Part shown: positions 27,589 to 35,997 of the stretch, piece after piece
Layout of the letters: every line of letters begins with the position of its first letter
How positions within the stretch are numbered: the stretch's first letter is position 1
NCBI GenBank assembly: GCA_000799755.1
Contig: JUHI01000005.1
Location: 326,150 to 390,149 of the forward strand
Direction: 5' to 3'
Length of the DNA: 64,000 nucleotides
Source of the DNA: Martinezella tropici
GTDB taxonomy: Bacteria > Pseudomonadota > Alphaproteobacteria > Rhizobiales > Rhizobiaceae
Made by a program: the position numbers and the translations under genes
The notes under the pieces: generated by a model
The model's database searches: none
Told to the model about the DNA's origin: nothing
Seen by the model: only the letters and a program-made list of their open reading frames with translations

Positions 27589-29151
27589 ATGAACCCTGTG
27601 GAAAAGGCCAGTTTTGCGGATGCGACCCACCAGCTGGCGCCAGCCGACAGCAGTCGATCTTTCTCCGACTATTGGTGGGTGCCTGCGATCCTGGCCATAT
27701 ATTTTGCGGCGCAGACCGCCATCCGCATCGCCATCTCCAATTCGCTGCGGATTGACGAAGCACAGCAATTTCTGGTGAGCCAATGGCTTGCTTGGGGATA
27801 TGACGCCCAGCCGCCGCTGTACAATTGGATTCAGTACGGCATCTTCGAAGTGTTCGGCACGAGCGTGGCATCGCTCGTCATATTCAAGAACATTCTGCTC
27901 TTTCTCGTCTATTTCGCCTATTACAGGCTCCTGAGATTGCTTCTGGTCGACAAGAGGCTGGCGGCGGTCGGGGCACTATCGCTCCTGACGATGCCACAGA
28001 TGTTCTGGCAGGCGCAGAGAGACCTGACACATACCGTCGCCACCCTGCTTGCGGTGATCATGGTTATCCACTTCGTTGTGGTCACGATCCGGCGACCGAC
28101 GGTCGCCTCCTATGCGATGATCGGTCTGTGGGCCGGGCTTGGAATGCTCACCAAGTACAATTTCGCTCTCGTTGTCATCAGCGTGCTGGTTGCCACGTTC
28201 TTTCATCCGGAGGGGCGAAAAAGGCTCCTGGACAAGCGGCTCCTGCTGACGCTTTCCATCGCCGTCTTGATGTTCCTGCCGCATGCGGTGTGGATGGTGT
28301 CCAACATGGACCGCGTCCTGACAACGACCGTCCACACGATGTCGGCCCAAGACGCTGGCAACAAGCTTTCCGATATCGGCGTCGGGCTTGTCGAACTGCT
28401 CAAGACGGGCGTCGCGATCGTGATCCCGACGACGGTGATCTTTCTATTGATCTTTCGCCAGTCATTCCTGCGGTCGCTGCGCGCCAAAAGCGAGTGGAGC
28501 GATTTCGTAGGACGGATACTTGTCAGCACTCTCGTTATCCTGTTGGGGTTGATACTGGCGATAACCCTCACCGAGTTTCGTGACCGCTGGCTGCTTCCGT
28601 TCCTGTTTCTGCTGCCGCTTTATTTTTGTCTGAAGCTCGATGCCGCCGGAAAACAAAGCCAAGCCGACATAAAGAAGTTCCTTTATGTGCCTGCCGCCAT
28701 GATCGTGGCGCTACCCCTGATAATAGCGGGCGGCGTCCTTTTTGCGCGATTTTTTCATTCCTATGAGCATTTGAACACGCCTTATGGAACCTTCGTGGAC
28801 AAGGTCATTGAAGCTGAAGGAAAGCAACCGACGGCAGTCGTGACCACGACCTGGCTCAAGGCGGGCAATATCCGCGTCAACATGCCGTATACGCGTGTGA
28901 TCTCCACCGAGTATCCTCAATCGGATCTAAGCCGGGAGTTCATAGGAGACGGCCCGGTCCTCCTGGTCTGGAACGAGCGGGACGGACGTCAGTCAGGCAT
29001 GCCGGATGCCTTGAAGCGATGGTTCACGTCGAAATTCGGCGAGACGGCACAGCTGCCATCGCAACAGGATATCGCTCTTCCCTATTACTATGGGAAAGAT
29101 CCCGATCGCTACCATTTCGGATATGCGTGGTATGATCCGAAGCCGCAATAG
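27589..29151 (+). CDS. GT39/ArnT-like membrane glycosyltransferase
   Basis: A 520-residue polytopic membrane protein of the PMT_2 (ArnT-like) family, which moves a sugar from a lipid carrier to an acceptor on the periplasmic side. The early loop has RIDEAQQFLVSQWLAWGYDA with the acidic residues expected for the active site, followed by QPPLYNWIQYG. About ten hydrophobic segments run to residue 400 and a soluble C-terminal part follows. GGAG lies six bases before the ATG. The acceptor could be lipid A or an envelope polysaccharide. Confidence 0.85.
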   Translation: MNPVEKASFADATHQLAPADSSRSFSDYWWVPAILAIYFAAQTAIRIAISNSLRIDEAQQFLVSQWLAWGYDAQPPLYNWIQYGIFEVFGTSVASLVIFKNILLFLVYFAYYRLLRLLLVDKRLAAVGALSLLTMPQMFWQAQRDLTHTVATLLAVIMVIHFVVVTIRRPTVASYAMIGLWAGLGMLTKYNFALVVISVLVATFFHPEGRKRLLDKRLLLTLSIAVLMFLPHAVWMVSNMDRVLTTTVHTMSAQDAGNKLSDIGVGLVELLKTGVAIVIPTTVIFLLIFRQSFLRSLRAKSEWSDFVGRILVSTLVILLGLILAITLTEFRDRWLLPFLFLLPLYFCLKLDAAGKQSQADIKKFLYVPAAMIVALPLIIAGGVLFARFFHSYEHLNTPYGTFVDKVIEAEGKQPTAVVTTTWLKAGNIRVNMPYTRVISTEYPQSDLSREFIGDGPVLLVWNERDGRQSGMPDALKRWFTSKFGETAQLPSQQDIALPYYYGKDPDRYHFGYAWYDPKPQ

Positions 29152-29152
29152 C

Positions 29153-29172
29153 CCGCGAAAGCGCGGTTGTTT
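29153..29172 (+). terminator. Short intrinsic terminator after the glycosyltransferase
   Basis: CCGCG pairs with CGCGG around AAAG, directly after the stop codon, and is followed by TTGTTT. The stem is only five pairs. Confidence 0.45.
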
Positions 29173-29226
29173 GCGCATGCCAGGGGGAGAAACCGTCGAG
29201 CAGTTCCAGCGCTAGCTGCTGCAAGC

Positions 29227-29502
29227 TCAAGCAAGCAAGTTGAGACCTGCGGCGACAAATCCCAGCCAAAGGGCTTCGCTCCAGTGATTGAAGCTCTCCG
29301 CATAAAAGCGCTGGCGGGTAAGGGCGGCAACCACAATCATAAGAAATGCATATAGCACGAGACATCTCGAAGCCGACAGCAGATGGCTGGATTTTGAAAA
29401 CAGGGAAATCGCGAATGCGATATTGCATTTCCATATGAATCTGCTGATCGTCGCCTTCGATATCTGATCCAATTCAACGGGCTTCAATTCTTGGATACTC
29501 AC
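29227..29502 (-). CDS. Small hypothetical membrane protein
   Basis: A 91-residue ORF starting with GTG. It has two hydrophobic stretches (CLVLYAFLMIVVAAL and ALWLGFVAAGLNLLA) and no domain that I recognise. It begins 25 bp after the stop of another small membrane ORF on the same strand, so the two may form an operon. There is no clear ribosome site, which lowers confidence. Confidence 0.45.
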   Translation of the reverse strand: MSIQELKPVELDQISKATISRFIWKCNIAFAISLFSKSSHLLSASRCLVLYAFLMIVVAALTRQRFYAESFNHWSEALWLGFVAAGLNLLA

Positions 29503-29527
29503 TGTATCGCTTGGACGTATGAGGCAT

Positions 29528-29716
29528 TCAATGCACGGCTAGGAGCACGCATGTCAGCGCTGCGAAGACAATCGCCAATACGATAATGAGCCGGGCAAAC
29601 ATCCACAGATCGCCCGTGTCGTCTAAGTTGGATGTCGCAGCAACAGGGATCGCCGACGAAGGATGTGCCGGGCGTGCACGCTCCACAATATAATATGCCC
29701 ACCAACGACCATACAT
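29528..29716 (-). CDS. Small hypothetical membrane protein
   Basis: A 62-residue ORF with a single strong C-terminal membrane helix (LIIVLAIVFAALTCVLLAV) and a polar N-terminus MYGRWWAYYIVERARP. The ATG at 29716 has GGAGG about eight bases upstream; the frame extends to an ATG at 29743. Not recognised. Confidence 0.5.
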   Translation of the reverse strand: MYGRWWAYYIVERARPAHPSSAIPVAATSNLDDTGDLWMFARLIIVLAIVFAALTCVLLAVH

Positions 29717-29895
29717 CGCCAATCCCTCCGAAAGAGCCACCATTCGACGCGAGCGGTCGAGAGTTCGACCGCGCCATTTAACGGTATCGACTACGGCATA
29801 GGTTTTCGATTGGACTGGCTGTGGCGCGATATAAGTATTTCACAATGCCGACCAAGGAGATGTCGACGCCCCGCAGCAGCCGGCCATGCGGCCGG

Positions 29896-30516
29896 TCAGC
29901 GCTCCAGCGCACCCTTTCCGGCGAGAATATGATTGCGGAACTTCACAATCCGCGCGCTTCGCGTTTCAGACTTCTTCACCGAGTTGAGATTGATCACATA
30001 GCTCTTCTTTCGTCCCGGCGTCAGATCATGGAAAGCCTCCGCAAGCTCTGGATCGGAATCCAGGGCCTCGATCAACTCGTCCGGCAATTCGACTTCCACC
30101 ACTTCCTTCTTTGGCTTAATGCCGGCCTCAGCATAGACCATTGCCTCCTTCAGATAGGATCGAATGATGGGCTCCATCTGCGCGACGGCGGCATTGCTCA
30201 CAAAGCGGATCATATCGGCGTGCTGGGTATTCTGCCCTTGCTTTTCGAGCACGCCCTCAGGGTCCTTCATCAATGCCGCATTAAAAAAGCTGGCGCGAAA
30301 ATCGCCGCGAAAGGCACCGATGATGACGATGTTTCGCCCCGCATGCATGTAGCACGGATGAGCCCATTTCAGCGTCTCGACGAGACCCACTTCCAGACAG
30401 ATCCGGCGCAATTCGTTCAAGCCATCAATCCACAGTCTTGTCGAACAGTCGGCCGTCGCAAAGCGTTCGCAGCGTCCGCATCCCTTGGTAAAGAAGTCCT
30501 CGATATCGGTGATCAT
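29896..30516 (-). CDS. YdeI/OmpD-associated family protein (DUF1801 fold)
   Basis: A 206-residue cytoplasmic protein. The N-terminal part resembles the DUF1801 fold (LRRICLEVGLVETLKWAHPC, then GAFRGDFRASFFNAAL) and the C-terminal part is the YdeI-type tail (LPDELIEALDSDPELAEAFH, DLTPGRKKSYV). The start at 30516 has GGGCAAGGAC directly before it; an upstream extension has no conserved sequence. The biochemical role of the family is unknown. Confidence 0.85.
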   Translation of the reverse strand: MITDIEDFFTKGCGRCERFATADCSTRLWIDGLNELRRICLEVGLVETLKWAHPCYMHAGRNIVIIGAFRGDFRASFFNAALMKDPEGVLEKQGQNTQHADMIRFVSNAAVAQMEPIIRSYLKEAMVYAEAGIKPKKEVVEVELPDELIEALDSDPELAEAFHDLTPGRKKSYVINLNSVKKSETRSARIVKFRNHILAGKGALER

Positions 30517-30640
30517 GTCCTTGCCCACTTCATAATTCTGCTGGTTGACGTGCCCGCACGGAACCGAAAAACTGATGCAAGCAAGCGACCGCAATATGCT
30601 CGCATGATTGCATCCGGGACTTTATCCGCGCTGGTCCCAC

Positions 30641-31066
30641 TTACTCCCGCAGGACCTCGTCCAGTCTTTCAAGAAACTGCCGCCATCCGGCTCTGGCGCC
30701 TCCATAGGCCTGCTTCTGACCCGGCCGGAAGCCGACCTGCTCCATGCGCAGATGCGTTCCCCTTTCCGTCTGCACGAGCGTAAACGTCACGACGCTCTTC
30801 AGATCGAAAGAAGGATCATCGTGCGCGAAATTCCATCGGTAAGACAGCTTGCTGTTCGGCTCGACGACGAGCACTTCGCAATCCAAGACACCTCCCCAGT
30901 CGCTACGAAAGGTAAAGCGGTGGCCAAGGATAGGAGCAAAGTCGTTCTTCATCAGCCACTCGGTGATCAGATGCGGCTGGGTCAGCGCGCGCCAGACCTT
31001 TTCCGGCGGATGCGCAATGTCGCGCTCGACCGTGACAGTGCGCACTGCATCTGGCGCCTCAGTCAT
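30641..31066 (-). CDS. AHSA1/SRPBCC-family protein
   Basis: A 141-residue START-like fold protein. It begins TVERDIAHPPEKVWRALTQP and ends with GWRQFLERLDEVL, the usual frame for the AHSA1 family, which forms a hydrophobic ligand pocket. It overlaps the upstream ArsR gene by four bases. ArsR/AHSA1 pairs are common in this group; the ligand is not known. Confidence 0.9.
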   Translation of the reverse strand: MTEAPDAVRTVTVERDIAHPPEKVWRALTQPHLITEWLMKNDFAPILGHRFTFRSDWGGVLDCEVLVVEPNSKLSYRWNFAHDDPSFDLKSVVTFTLVQTERGTHLRMEQVGFRPGQKQAYGGARAGWRQFLERLDEVLRE

Positions 31067-31386
31067 TGATCCATCCTATCGAGCAAGTCTTCCAGATCGT
31101 CGAACTTGCCCTCCCAGAAGCCGACCATCTCGCTCGTCCAGTCGAGCAATGGGGCAAGCGCATTGCGCTTAACGCTATAGTGCGTCTGGCGTCCCTCGTG
31201 CCGGTCACACACCAGCCCCGCCTGTTTCAAAACGGCCAGATGCTTCGAGACACCCGGCTGGGAGACCCTGGCATAGGTCGTGAGCGCGACGACGGTCTGA
31301 TCGCCGGCACGGCACAAACGCTCGAAGATCGCCCGCCGCGTCGGATCGGCGAGCGCTCGGAAGATAGGATCATGGGCATTGGTCAT
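31063..31386 (-). CDS. ArsR-family transcriptional regulator
   Basis: A 107-residue winged-helix regulator: DPIFRALADPTRRAIFERL, then VSQPGVSKHLAVLKQAGLV and the wing RHEGRQTHYSV. The cysteine pair of metal-sensing ArsR proteins is absent, so it likely senses something else. It is the first gene of a two-gene operon and has a nested palindrome upstream. Confidence 0.92.
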   Translation of the reverse strand: MTNAHDPIFRALADPTRRAIFERLCRAGDQTVVALTTYARVSQPGVSKHLAVLKQAGLVCDRHEGRQTHYSVKRNALAPLLDWTSEMVGFWEGKFDDLEDLLDRMDQ

Positions 31387-31390
31387 GACA

Positions 31391-31441
31391 ATTCATAACT
31401 CTTTGGCTATTGATTAGACCAATAGCTGGTGAGCTATGAAT
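31391..31441. promoter_or_regulatory. Nested palindrome upstream of the ArsR gene
   Basis: GCTATTG/CAATAGC (31406-31412 and 31420-31426) and ATTCATA/TATGAAT (31391-31397 and 31435-31441) share the same centre at 31416, about 30 bp before the start codon. This is a likely self-operator of the ArsR protein. Confidence 0.6.
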
Positions 31442-31471
31442 GAGTCAAGTGCCGACCGGTCGCTGAGATTT

Positions 31472-32269
31472 TCAGGCGCTCACGCCCAGCGTCCGCAGGA
31501 AATCCACATCGTCGCCGATTAGCGCGTCGACCAGCCGGTCCTGGACACAGCTTCGAATCATAGGAAGCGGGTCGCGGCCGCCCTGCCAGAAGATGGCAAG
31601 CTTTTCCGGCAGCGGCAGGCTCAGACGCACGGCAATGCCGGCCTCCTGCAGCGCCTCGGCGTCAGCCCGGTGAAAGCGGTTCAGTTCCAGCGAGACGCCG
31701 TCAATGCTACCTGCGCGCATCGAGGCAACAATGTCCACGGGACGATGGTGAATGATCGCTTCCGTTTGTAGACGTGGCTCGATCTCCTTTACGCGCAACA
31801 GGTCGATATGGTCGAAGGAGGATATGGCAACATGGTCGAAAGCGTCGAGCTCCTTCAACGTGCCGATCATGAGATCGATAAGACGATCGGCGCGTTCAGG
31901 CTCCTTCATTTCGATTGCAAGGCGCGTATCAGTCTGCTTGGCCCATAACAGCGTATCGGCAAGTGTCGGCACGCGGGTCCCGGTAAAGCGCGGGTCGAAT
32001 TTCGCGCCGGCATCGAGCGAAAGAATGTGCTCGAGATCCTGATCGGCGACAAAGCCGAAGCCATTGGTCGTGCGATCCAGCGTTCTGTCGTGGATCACAA
32101 CGATCTGGTCGTCACGCGTCAGCATGAGGTCGATTTCGCACTCGTTGGCGCCTGCATCCACGGCCTTTTGGAAGGCGAAAACGGTGTTTTCCGGGAACCG
32201 TCGGCTGAAACCGCGATGAGCGGCGATGCGCAGCGAACCATGGCGGGCGGCGTGAAGGGGCAAGGGCAA
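31472..32269 (-). CDS. Glycerophosphodiester phosphodiesterase
   Basis: A 265-residue GDPD enzyme that hydrolyses glycerophosphodiesters to glycerol 3-phosphate and an alcohol. The signature is IAAHRGFSRRFPENT followed by NECEIDLMLTRDDQIVVIHD and TLDRTTNG. It has no signal peptide, so it acts in the cytoplasm. The start is a TTG preceded by AAGGAGAG. It is the last gene of an oligopeptide-type importer operon, 37 bp after the permease, which suggests that the importer brings in a glycerophosphodiester. Confidence 0.9.
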   Translation of the reverse strand: MPLPLHAARHGSLRIAAHRGFSRRFPENTVFAFQKAVDAGANECEIDLMLTRDDQIVVIHDRTLDRTTNGFGFVADQDLEHILSLDAGAKFDPRFTGTRVPTLADTLLWAKQTDTRLAIEMKEPERADRLIDLMIGTLKELDAFDHVAISSFDHIDLLRVKEIEPRLQTEAIIHHRPVDIVASMRAGSIDGVSLELNRFHRADAEALQEAGIAVRLSLPLPEKLAIFWQGGRDPLPMIRSCVQDRLVDALIGDDVDFLRTLGVSA

Positions 32270-32306
32270 TGCAACTCTCCTTGGAAATCAGTTCTTTAAG
32301 GGCAAT

Positions 32307-33197
32307 CTAGCGAAGGGTCGGATCGAGAACGTCGCGCAGATAGTCGCCTATCAGGCTGATCGACAGCGACAGGAAGAAGATCACCATGCCCGGCAGGATC
32401 GCGATCCACCATTCGGTCATCACATAGTCGCGACCCGCGCCGACCATGCTGCCGAGGCTGACGAGCGGCGGCTGGATGCCGAGGCCGAGAAAGCTCAGCG
32501 CCGATTCCTGCAAAAGGATCTCAGGCAAGACGATCGTCAGGTTGACGAGGACGACGGAGAGGATGTTGGGCAGCACATGCAGGAAGGCGATACGCCCTGT
32601 CCCGGCGCCATTGCGCCTCAAGGCGGCGACATAGCCACGCTCCAGTTCCAGCCCGGCCATCGTGCGCACCAGCCGCGCATAACGCTCCCAGCCGTAAAGG
32701 CCGAGCAACGCCATGAAAAGCCATAGGTTATCGCCGAAGAAGGCGAGAACGGCGAGCGCGATGATCAAGAATGGCATCGATGCCTGAAAATCCACCGCAA
32801 TGCGGATCAGCATGTCGGCAAATCCGCGACCAAAGGCGGCAAGCAGTCCGAGCACCGTGCCGAGAGTCAGGCTGATTGCCGATGCGCCGAGCGCGATCAA
32901 CAGGCTGGTGCGTAAACCATAGAAGATGCGGCTCAGAATATCGCGACCAAGCTCGTCGGTGCCGAGAATATGCTTGAACGAGCCGCCGAATAAGATCGGC
33001 GGCGCCTTGCGGGCGTGGAGGTCAATCTGCGCGAAGCCATGAGGCGCAAGCACATTGGCGAAGATCGCAACCATGATGAAGGTCACGAGGATGATGGCGC
33101 AAATGGCCGTCATCAGATCGAAGCGCCGGCCGAGCCGGAAGGCTCTCTTTGACCCGGTCTTCGGGGAAACGTCGGCGCCGGTCGCTGCATTGGCCAT
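32307..33197 (-). CDS. ABC transporter permease, DppC type
   Basis: A 296-residue permease with an N-terminal segment, the motif HILGTDELGRDILSRIFYG and the EAA loop ELERGYVAALRRNGAGTGRIA, as in DppC/OppC proteins. It follows the DppB-type permease by 25 bp. Confidence 0.92.
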   Translation of the reverse strand: MANAATGADVSPKTGSKRAFRLGRRFDLMTAICAIILVTFIMVAIFANVLAPHGFAQIDLHARKAPPILFGGSFKHILGTDELGRDILSRIFYGLRTSLLIALGASAISLTLGTVLGLLAAFGRGFADMLIRIAVDFQASMPFLIIALAVLAFFGDNLWLFMALLGLYGWERYARLVRTMAGLELERGYVAALRRNGAGTGRIAFLHVLPNILSVVLVNLTIVLPEILLQESALSFLGLGIQPPLVSLGSMVGAGRDYVMTEWWIAILPGMVIFFLSLSISLIGDYLRDVLDPTLR

Positions 33198-33222
33198 GGC
33201 TGTTACCTTTCGAGACGGCCGA

Positions 33223-34149
33223 TCAAGCCGTTGTGCGATGCCGCAGGCGCGGATCGGCGAGAATGTAGAGGCAGTCGATCATGAGATTGGCGGCCACCAT
33301 TGTTGCCGTGATCAGCAAGACGATGGTCTGCACCACGTTCAGATCGCGCTGCGCGACGGAGGAGACGAGAAAACGGCCGACACCTGGCCAGGCATAGACG
33401 CTTTCGACCACGGCCGCGCCGCCAATCATACCGCCGACCAGAAAGCCGAGCATGGTCAGGAGCGGCAGGGCCGCATTCGGCATGATATGCCGCCAGAGAA
33501 GGGCGCTCTCGCCGATGCGCTTGGCGCGCGCTGCCAGGATATAACGCTGACCCAGCACCTCCAACACGCTGGACCGGACGAAACGGGCGATGATGCCGGC
33601 ATTATAGAGGCCGATCACCAGAACGGGCATGACGAGATGTGCCATCGTCGCTCCCCCGCCGCTTGGCAAGATCCGCAAGGTGACGGCGAAAAGCTGGATA
33701 AGAAGGATGGCGATCAGGAAATTCGGGAGCGAATGCATCAATACCGCCAGTGCCATGACGAAGCGGTCGATCAGGCCGCCGCGGTTACGCGCCGCCAGAA
33801 TGCCGAGCGGCACGCCGGCGCCAAAGGCCAATATCAGGGCAGCGCCCATCAGCTCCAGCGTTGCGGGAACTTTCGATAGAACCAGTGCCAGCGCGTCCTG
33901 ACCATTGAGGAGCGACGTACCGAAATCGCCACGCAGAAGATGGCCGAGATAAGCGAAATACTGGATATAGAGCGGCTGATCGAGACCCCATTGCTGTCGC
34001 ATCAGCGCCACCACTTCCGGCGGCGTCTCAATGGGCAGCAAGGAATGCAGCGGGTCACCGCTGACCCGTAGGATGACGAAGGTGAAGGTCATCGCCAGGA
34101 ACAGCGTCACGAGTGCTCTTAGAAACGCGCGCAGGATGGATTGAAGCAT
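33223..34149 (-). CDS. ABC transporter permease, DppB type
   Basis: A 308-residue permease with the N-terminal FLRALVTLFLAMTFTFVILR segment, WGLDQPLYIQYFAYLGHLLR and the EAA loop VLEVLGQRYILAARAKRIGE found in DppB/GsiC proteins. It begins ten bases after the ATPase gene. Confidence 0.92.
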   Translation of the reverse strand: MLQSILRAFLRALVTLFLAMTFTFVILRVSGDPLHSLLPIETPPEVVALMRQQWGLDQPLYIQYFAYLGHLLRGDFGTSLLNGQDALALVLSKVPATLELMGAALILAFGAGVPLGILAARNRGGLIDRFVMALAVLMHSLPNFLIAILLIQLFAVTLRILPSGGGATMAHLVMPVLVIGLYNAGIIARFVRSSVLEVLGQRYILAARAKRIGESALLWRHIMPNAALPLLTMLGFLVGGMIGGAAVVESVYAWPGVGRFLVSSVAQRDLNVVQTIVLLITATMVAANLMIDCLYILADPRLRHRTTA

Positions 34150-34159
34150 TGCCGTTCCC

Positions 34160-35029
34160 TCAAAGCGTTTCGAGCATGGCGGCTACCTGTCGCACCCTGC
34201 CACGCCGCCCGCGGGGAACGGCGGACAAAAGCTTGGCGGTATAGGGGTGGGCCGGATTTGCGAAGACATCCTCCGTCGGACCGGTTTCGACAATCGAGCC
34301 CGCCTCCATGATCGCCACGCGATGCGACACGTGACGGACCACCCGCACGTCATGGCTGATGAAAAGCAGCGACAGGCCGCGTGCGCGCTGCAATTCAAGC
34401 AGGAGATTGAGCACCTGCGCCTGCACCGAGACGTCGAGCGCCGAGACCGGCTCGTCGCAAAGCAAAATTTGCGGCTCGACCACGAGAGCACGGGCGATCG
34501 CGACGCGCTGACGCTGACCACCTGAGAGCTGATGCGGAAACTTCCGCAGGGCGGAGACCGGCAGGCTCACAGCCTTGAATGTCTCCGCCGCGCGATCGAG
34601 CCTGCTTGCCGGATAGCCGATGCCGTGAATTGCCAACGTCTCCACGATCTGGTGGCCGACGCTCCGCCGCGGATCGAGCGCGCCCATCGTATCTTGTGAG
34701 ATGACCTGCAGATGCTTCGCCAAGCCGCGCCGGTTCGGCTTCATCAGACTGTTGAAGGGCTGTCCGAAGAGGGTGATTTCGCCTGATGTCGGCGTGCGAT
34801 CGCCGCAGAGCAACGAGGCAAGGGTGGATTTGCCGCAACCGGACTCGCCGACAAGACCCAAGGTTTCGCCGGGCTTCAGTTCTAGGCTTACATCCTTGAT
34901 CGCGTGAAATCCCCTCGCCCGTCCCGGCCAGAGCGAAAAGCCTGGCGCATAGGAAAATTGCAGATCACGGGCAGCAAGGGCTGCCTCCGCCTTCTGCATC
35001 TCGGCTGGCGTTTGCTTCTCAGGCGTCAT
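34160..35029 (-). CDS. ABC transporter ATPase, OppF/DppF type
   Basis: A 289-residue ATPase. Walker A GESGCGKST, signature [17 protein letters not shown] and Walker B ILLCDEPVSALDVSVQAQ are intact. The start at 35029 is preceded by GGAG and overlaps the OppD-type gene by 11 bases. Confidence 0.92.
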   Translation of the reverse strand: MTPEKQTPAEMQKAEAALAARDLQFSYAPGFSLWPGRARGFHAIKDVSLELKPGETLGLVGESGCGKSTLASLLCGDRTPTSGEITLFGQPFNSLMKPNRRGLAKHLQVISQDTMGALDPRRSVGHQIVETLAIHGIGYPASRLDRAAETFKAVSLPVSALRKFPHQLSGGQRQRVAIARALVVEPQILLCDEPVSALDVSVQAQVLNLLLELQRARGLSLLFISHDVRVVRHVSHRVAIMEAGSIVETGPTEDVFANPAHPYTAKLLSAVPRGRRGRVRQVAAMLETL

Positions 35030-35987
35030 GAGAACTCCATGGATTGAAGCAGGCAAGGGCTGCCGCGCCGGCAATCAGCGGCGGAACCATCGTTGCGCAA
35101 GCCGGCTCCGCGCGCGGGCAGCGGGGCGCAAAAGCGCAGGCCCGCGGCAGATCGTGGTGGAATTTCAGTTCGCCGGGAATATCCGCAAGCCTCTGAAGCG
35201 GCCTGCCCCTCCCAGGCATCGCCTCCAGCAGCAGCCTTGTATAGGGATGGCGCGGGTTGTCGTAGAGGTTGTCCGTGCGATTGATCTCGACCAGCGACCC
35301 CGCATACATCACCGCGATACGGTCGCAGACTTCCGAGACGAGATCGAGATCGTGGCTGATGAAGATCATCGGAATGCCGCGCTCACGTACCGCCTTGACC
35401 AGGAGAGCGACGACCTGTGCCTGCACCGTCACGTCAAGCGCCGTCGTGGGTTCGTCGGCGATGATCAATCGCGGCTGCATGGCAAGCGCTGTCGCGATCA
35501 TCACGCGCTGGCACATGCCGCCGGAAAATTGCGCGGGATAGGCATTGTAGCGTGTCTCTGGTTGCGAAATGGCGACTTCCGTCAGGAGCCGAAGCGCTTC
35601 TGTCCTGGCTTCCTTTGCCGACATGCCGGCGCTGACCGCCGCCTCTGCGATCTGGGAGCCGATCGTGCGCACCGGGTCGAGACAGGAGACCGGCTCCTGA
35701 AAGATCAACCCGATCGGTGGCATCTTTATCCGCGACCGCGGACCGAGCTCGGCCGCGTCATACATGGCGTCCTGGAAGGAAATATAGCCCGTCGCGCTGG
35801 CGGTCGACCCCAGAAGACCCGCAAGCGCCAAGCAGGTTAGGCTCTTGCCTGATCCGCTCTCACCGACGATGCCGAGGATTTCACCCTCGGCAAGATCGAA
35901 GGAGACGTTATTGACCGGGTGAAACCGGCTGGCGCCCGTTCCGAACGAGACACTCAGATTGTCGACCGAAAGAACGGGCGTCGCCAT
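35019..35987 (-). CDS. ABC transporter ATPase, OppD/DppD type
   Basis: A 322-residue ATPase with Walker A GESGSGKSLTCLAL, signature FSGGMCQRVMIATALA (a variant LSGGQ), Walker B LIIADEPTTALDVTVQAQ and the C-terminal oligopeptide-transport motif RACAFAPRCPRAEPAC with its cysteines. The ATG at 35987 is chosen; it lies 10 bp after the binding-protein stop. Confidence 0.92.
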   Translation of the reverse strand: MATPVLSVDNLSVSFGTGASRFHPVNNVSFDLAEGEILGIVGESGSGKSLTCLALAGLLGSTASATGYISFQDAMYDAAELGPRSRIKMPPIGLIFQEPVSCLDPVRTIGSQIAEAAVSAGMSAKEARTEALRLLTEVAISQPETRYNAYPAQFSGGMCQRVMIATALAMQPRLIIADEPTTALDVTVQAQVVALLVKAVRERGIPMIFISHDLDLVSEVCDRIAVMYAGSLVEINRTDNLYDNPRHPYTRLLLEAMPGRGRPLQRLADIPGELKFHHDLPRACAFAPRCPRAEPACATMVPPLIAGAAALACFNPWSSHDA

Positions 35988-35997
35988 GACCGACCGC

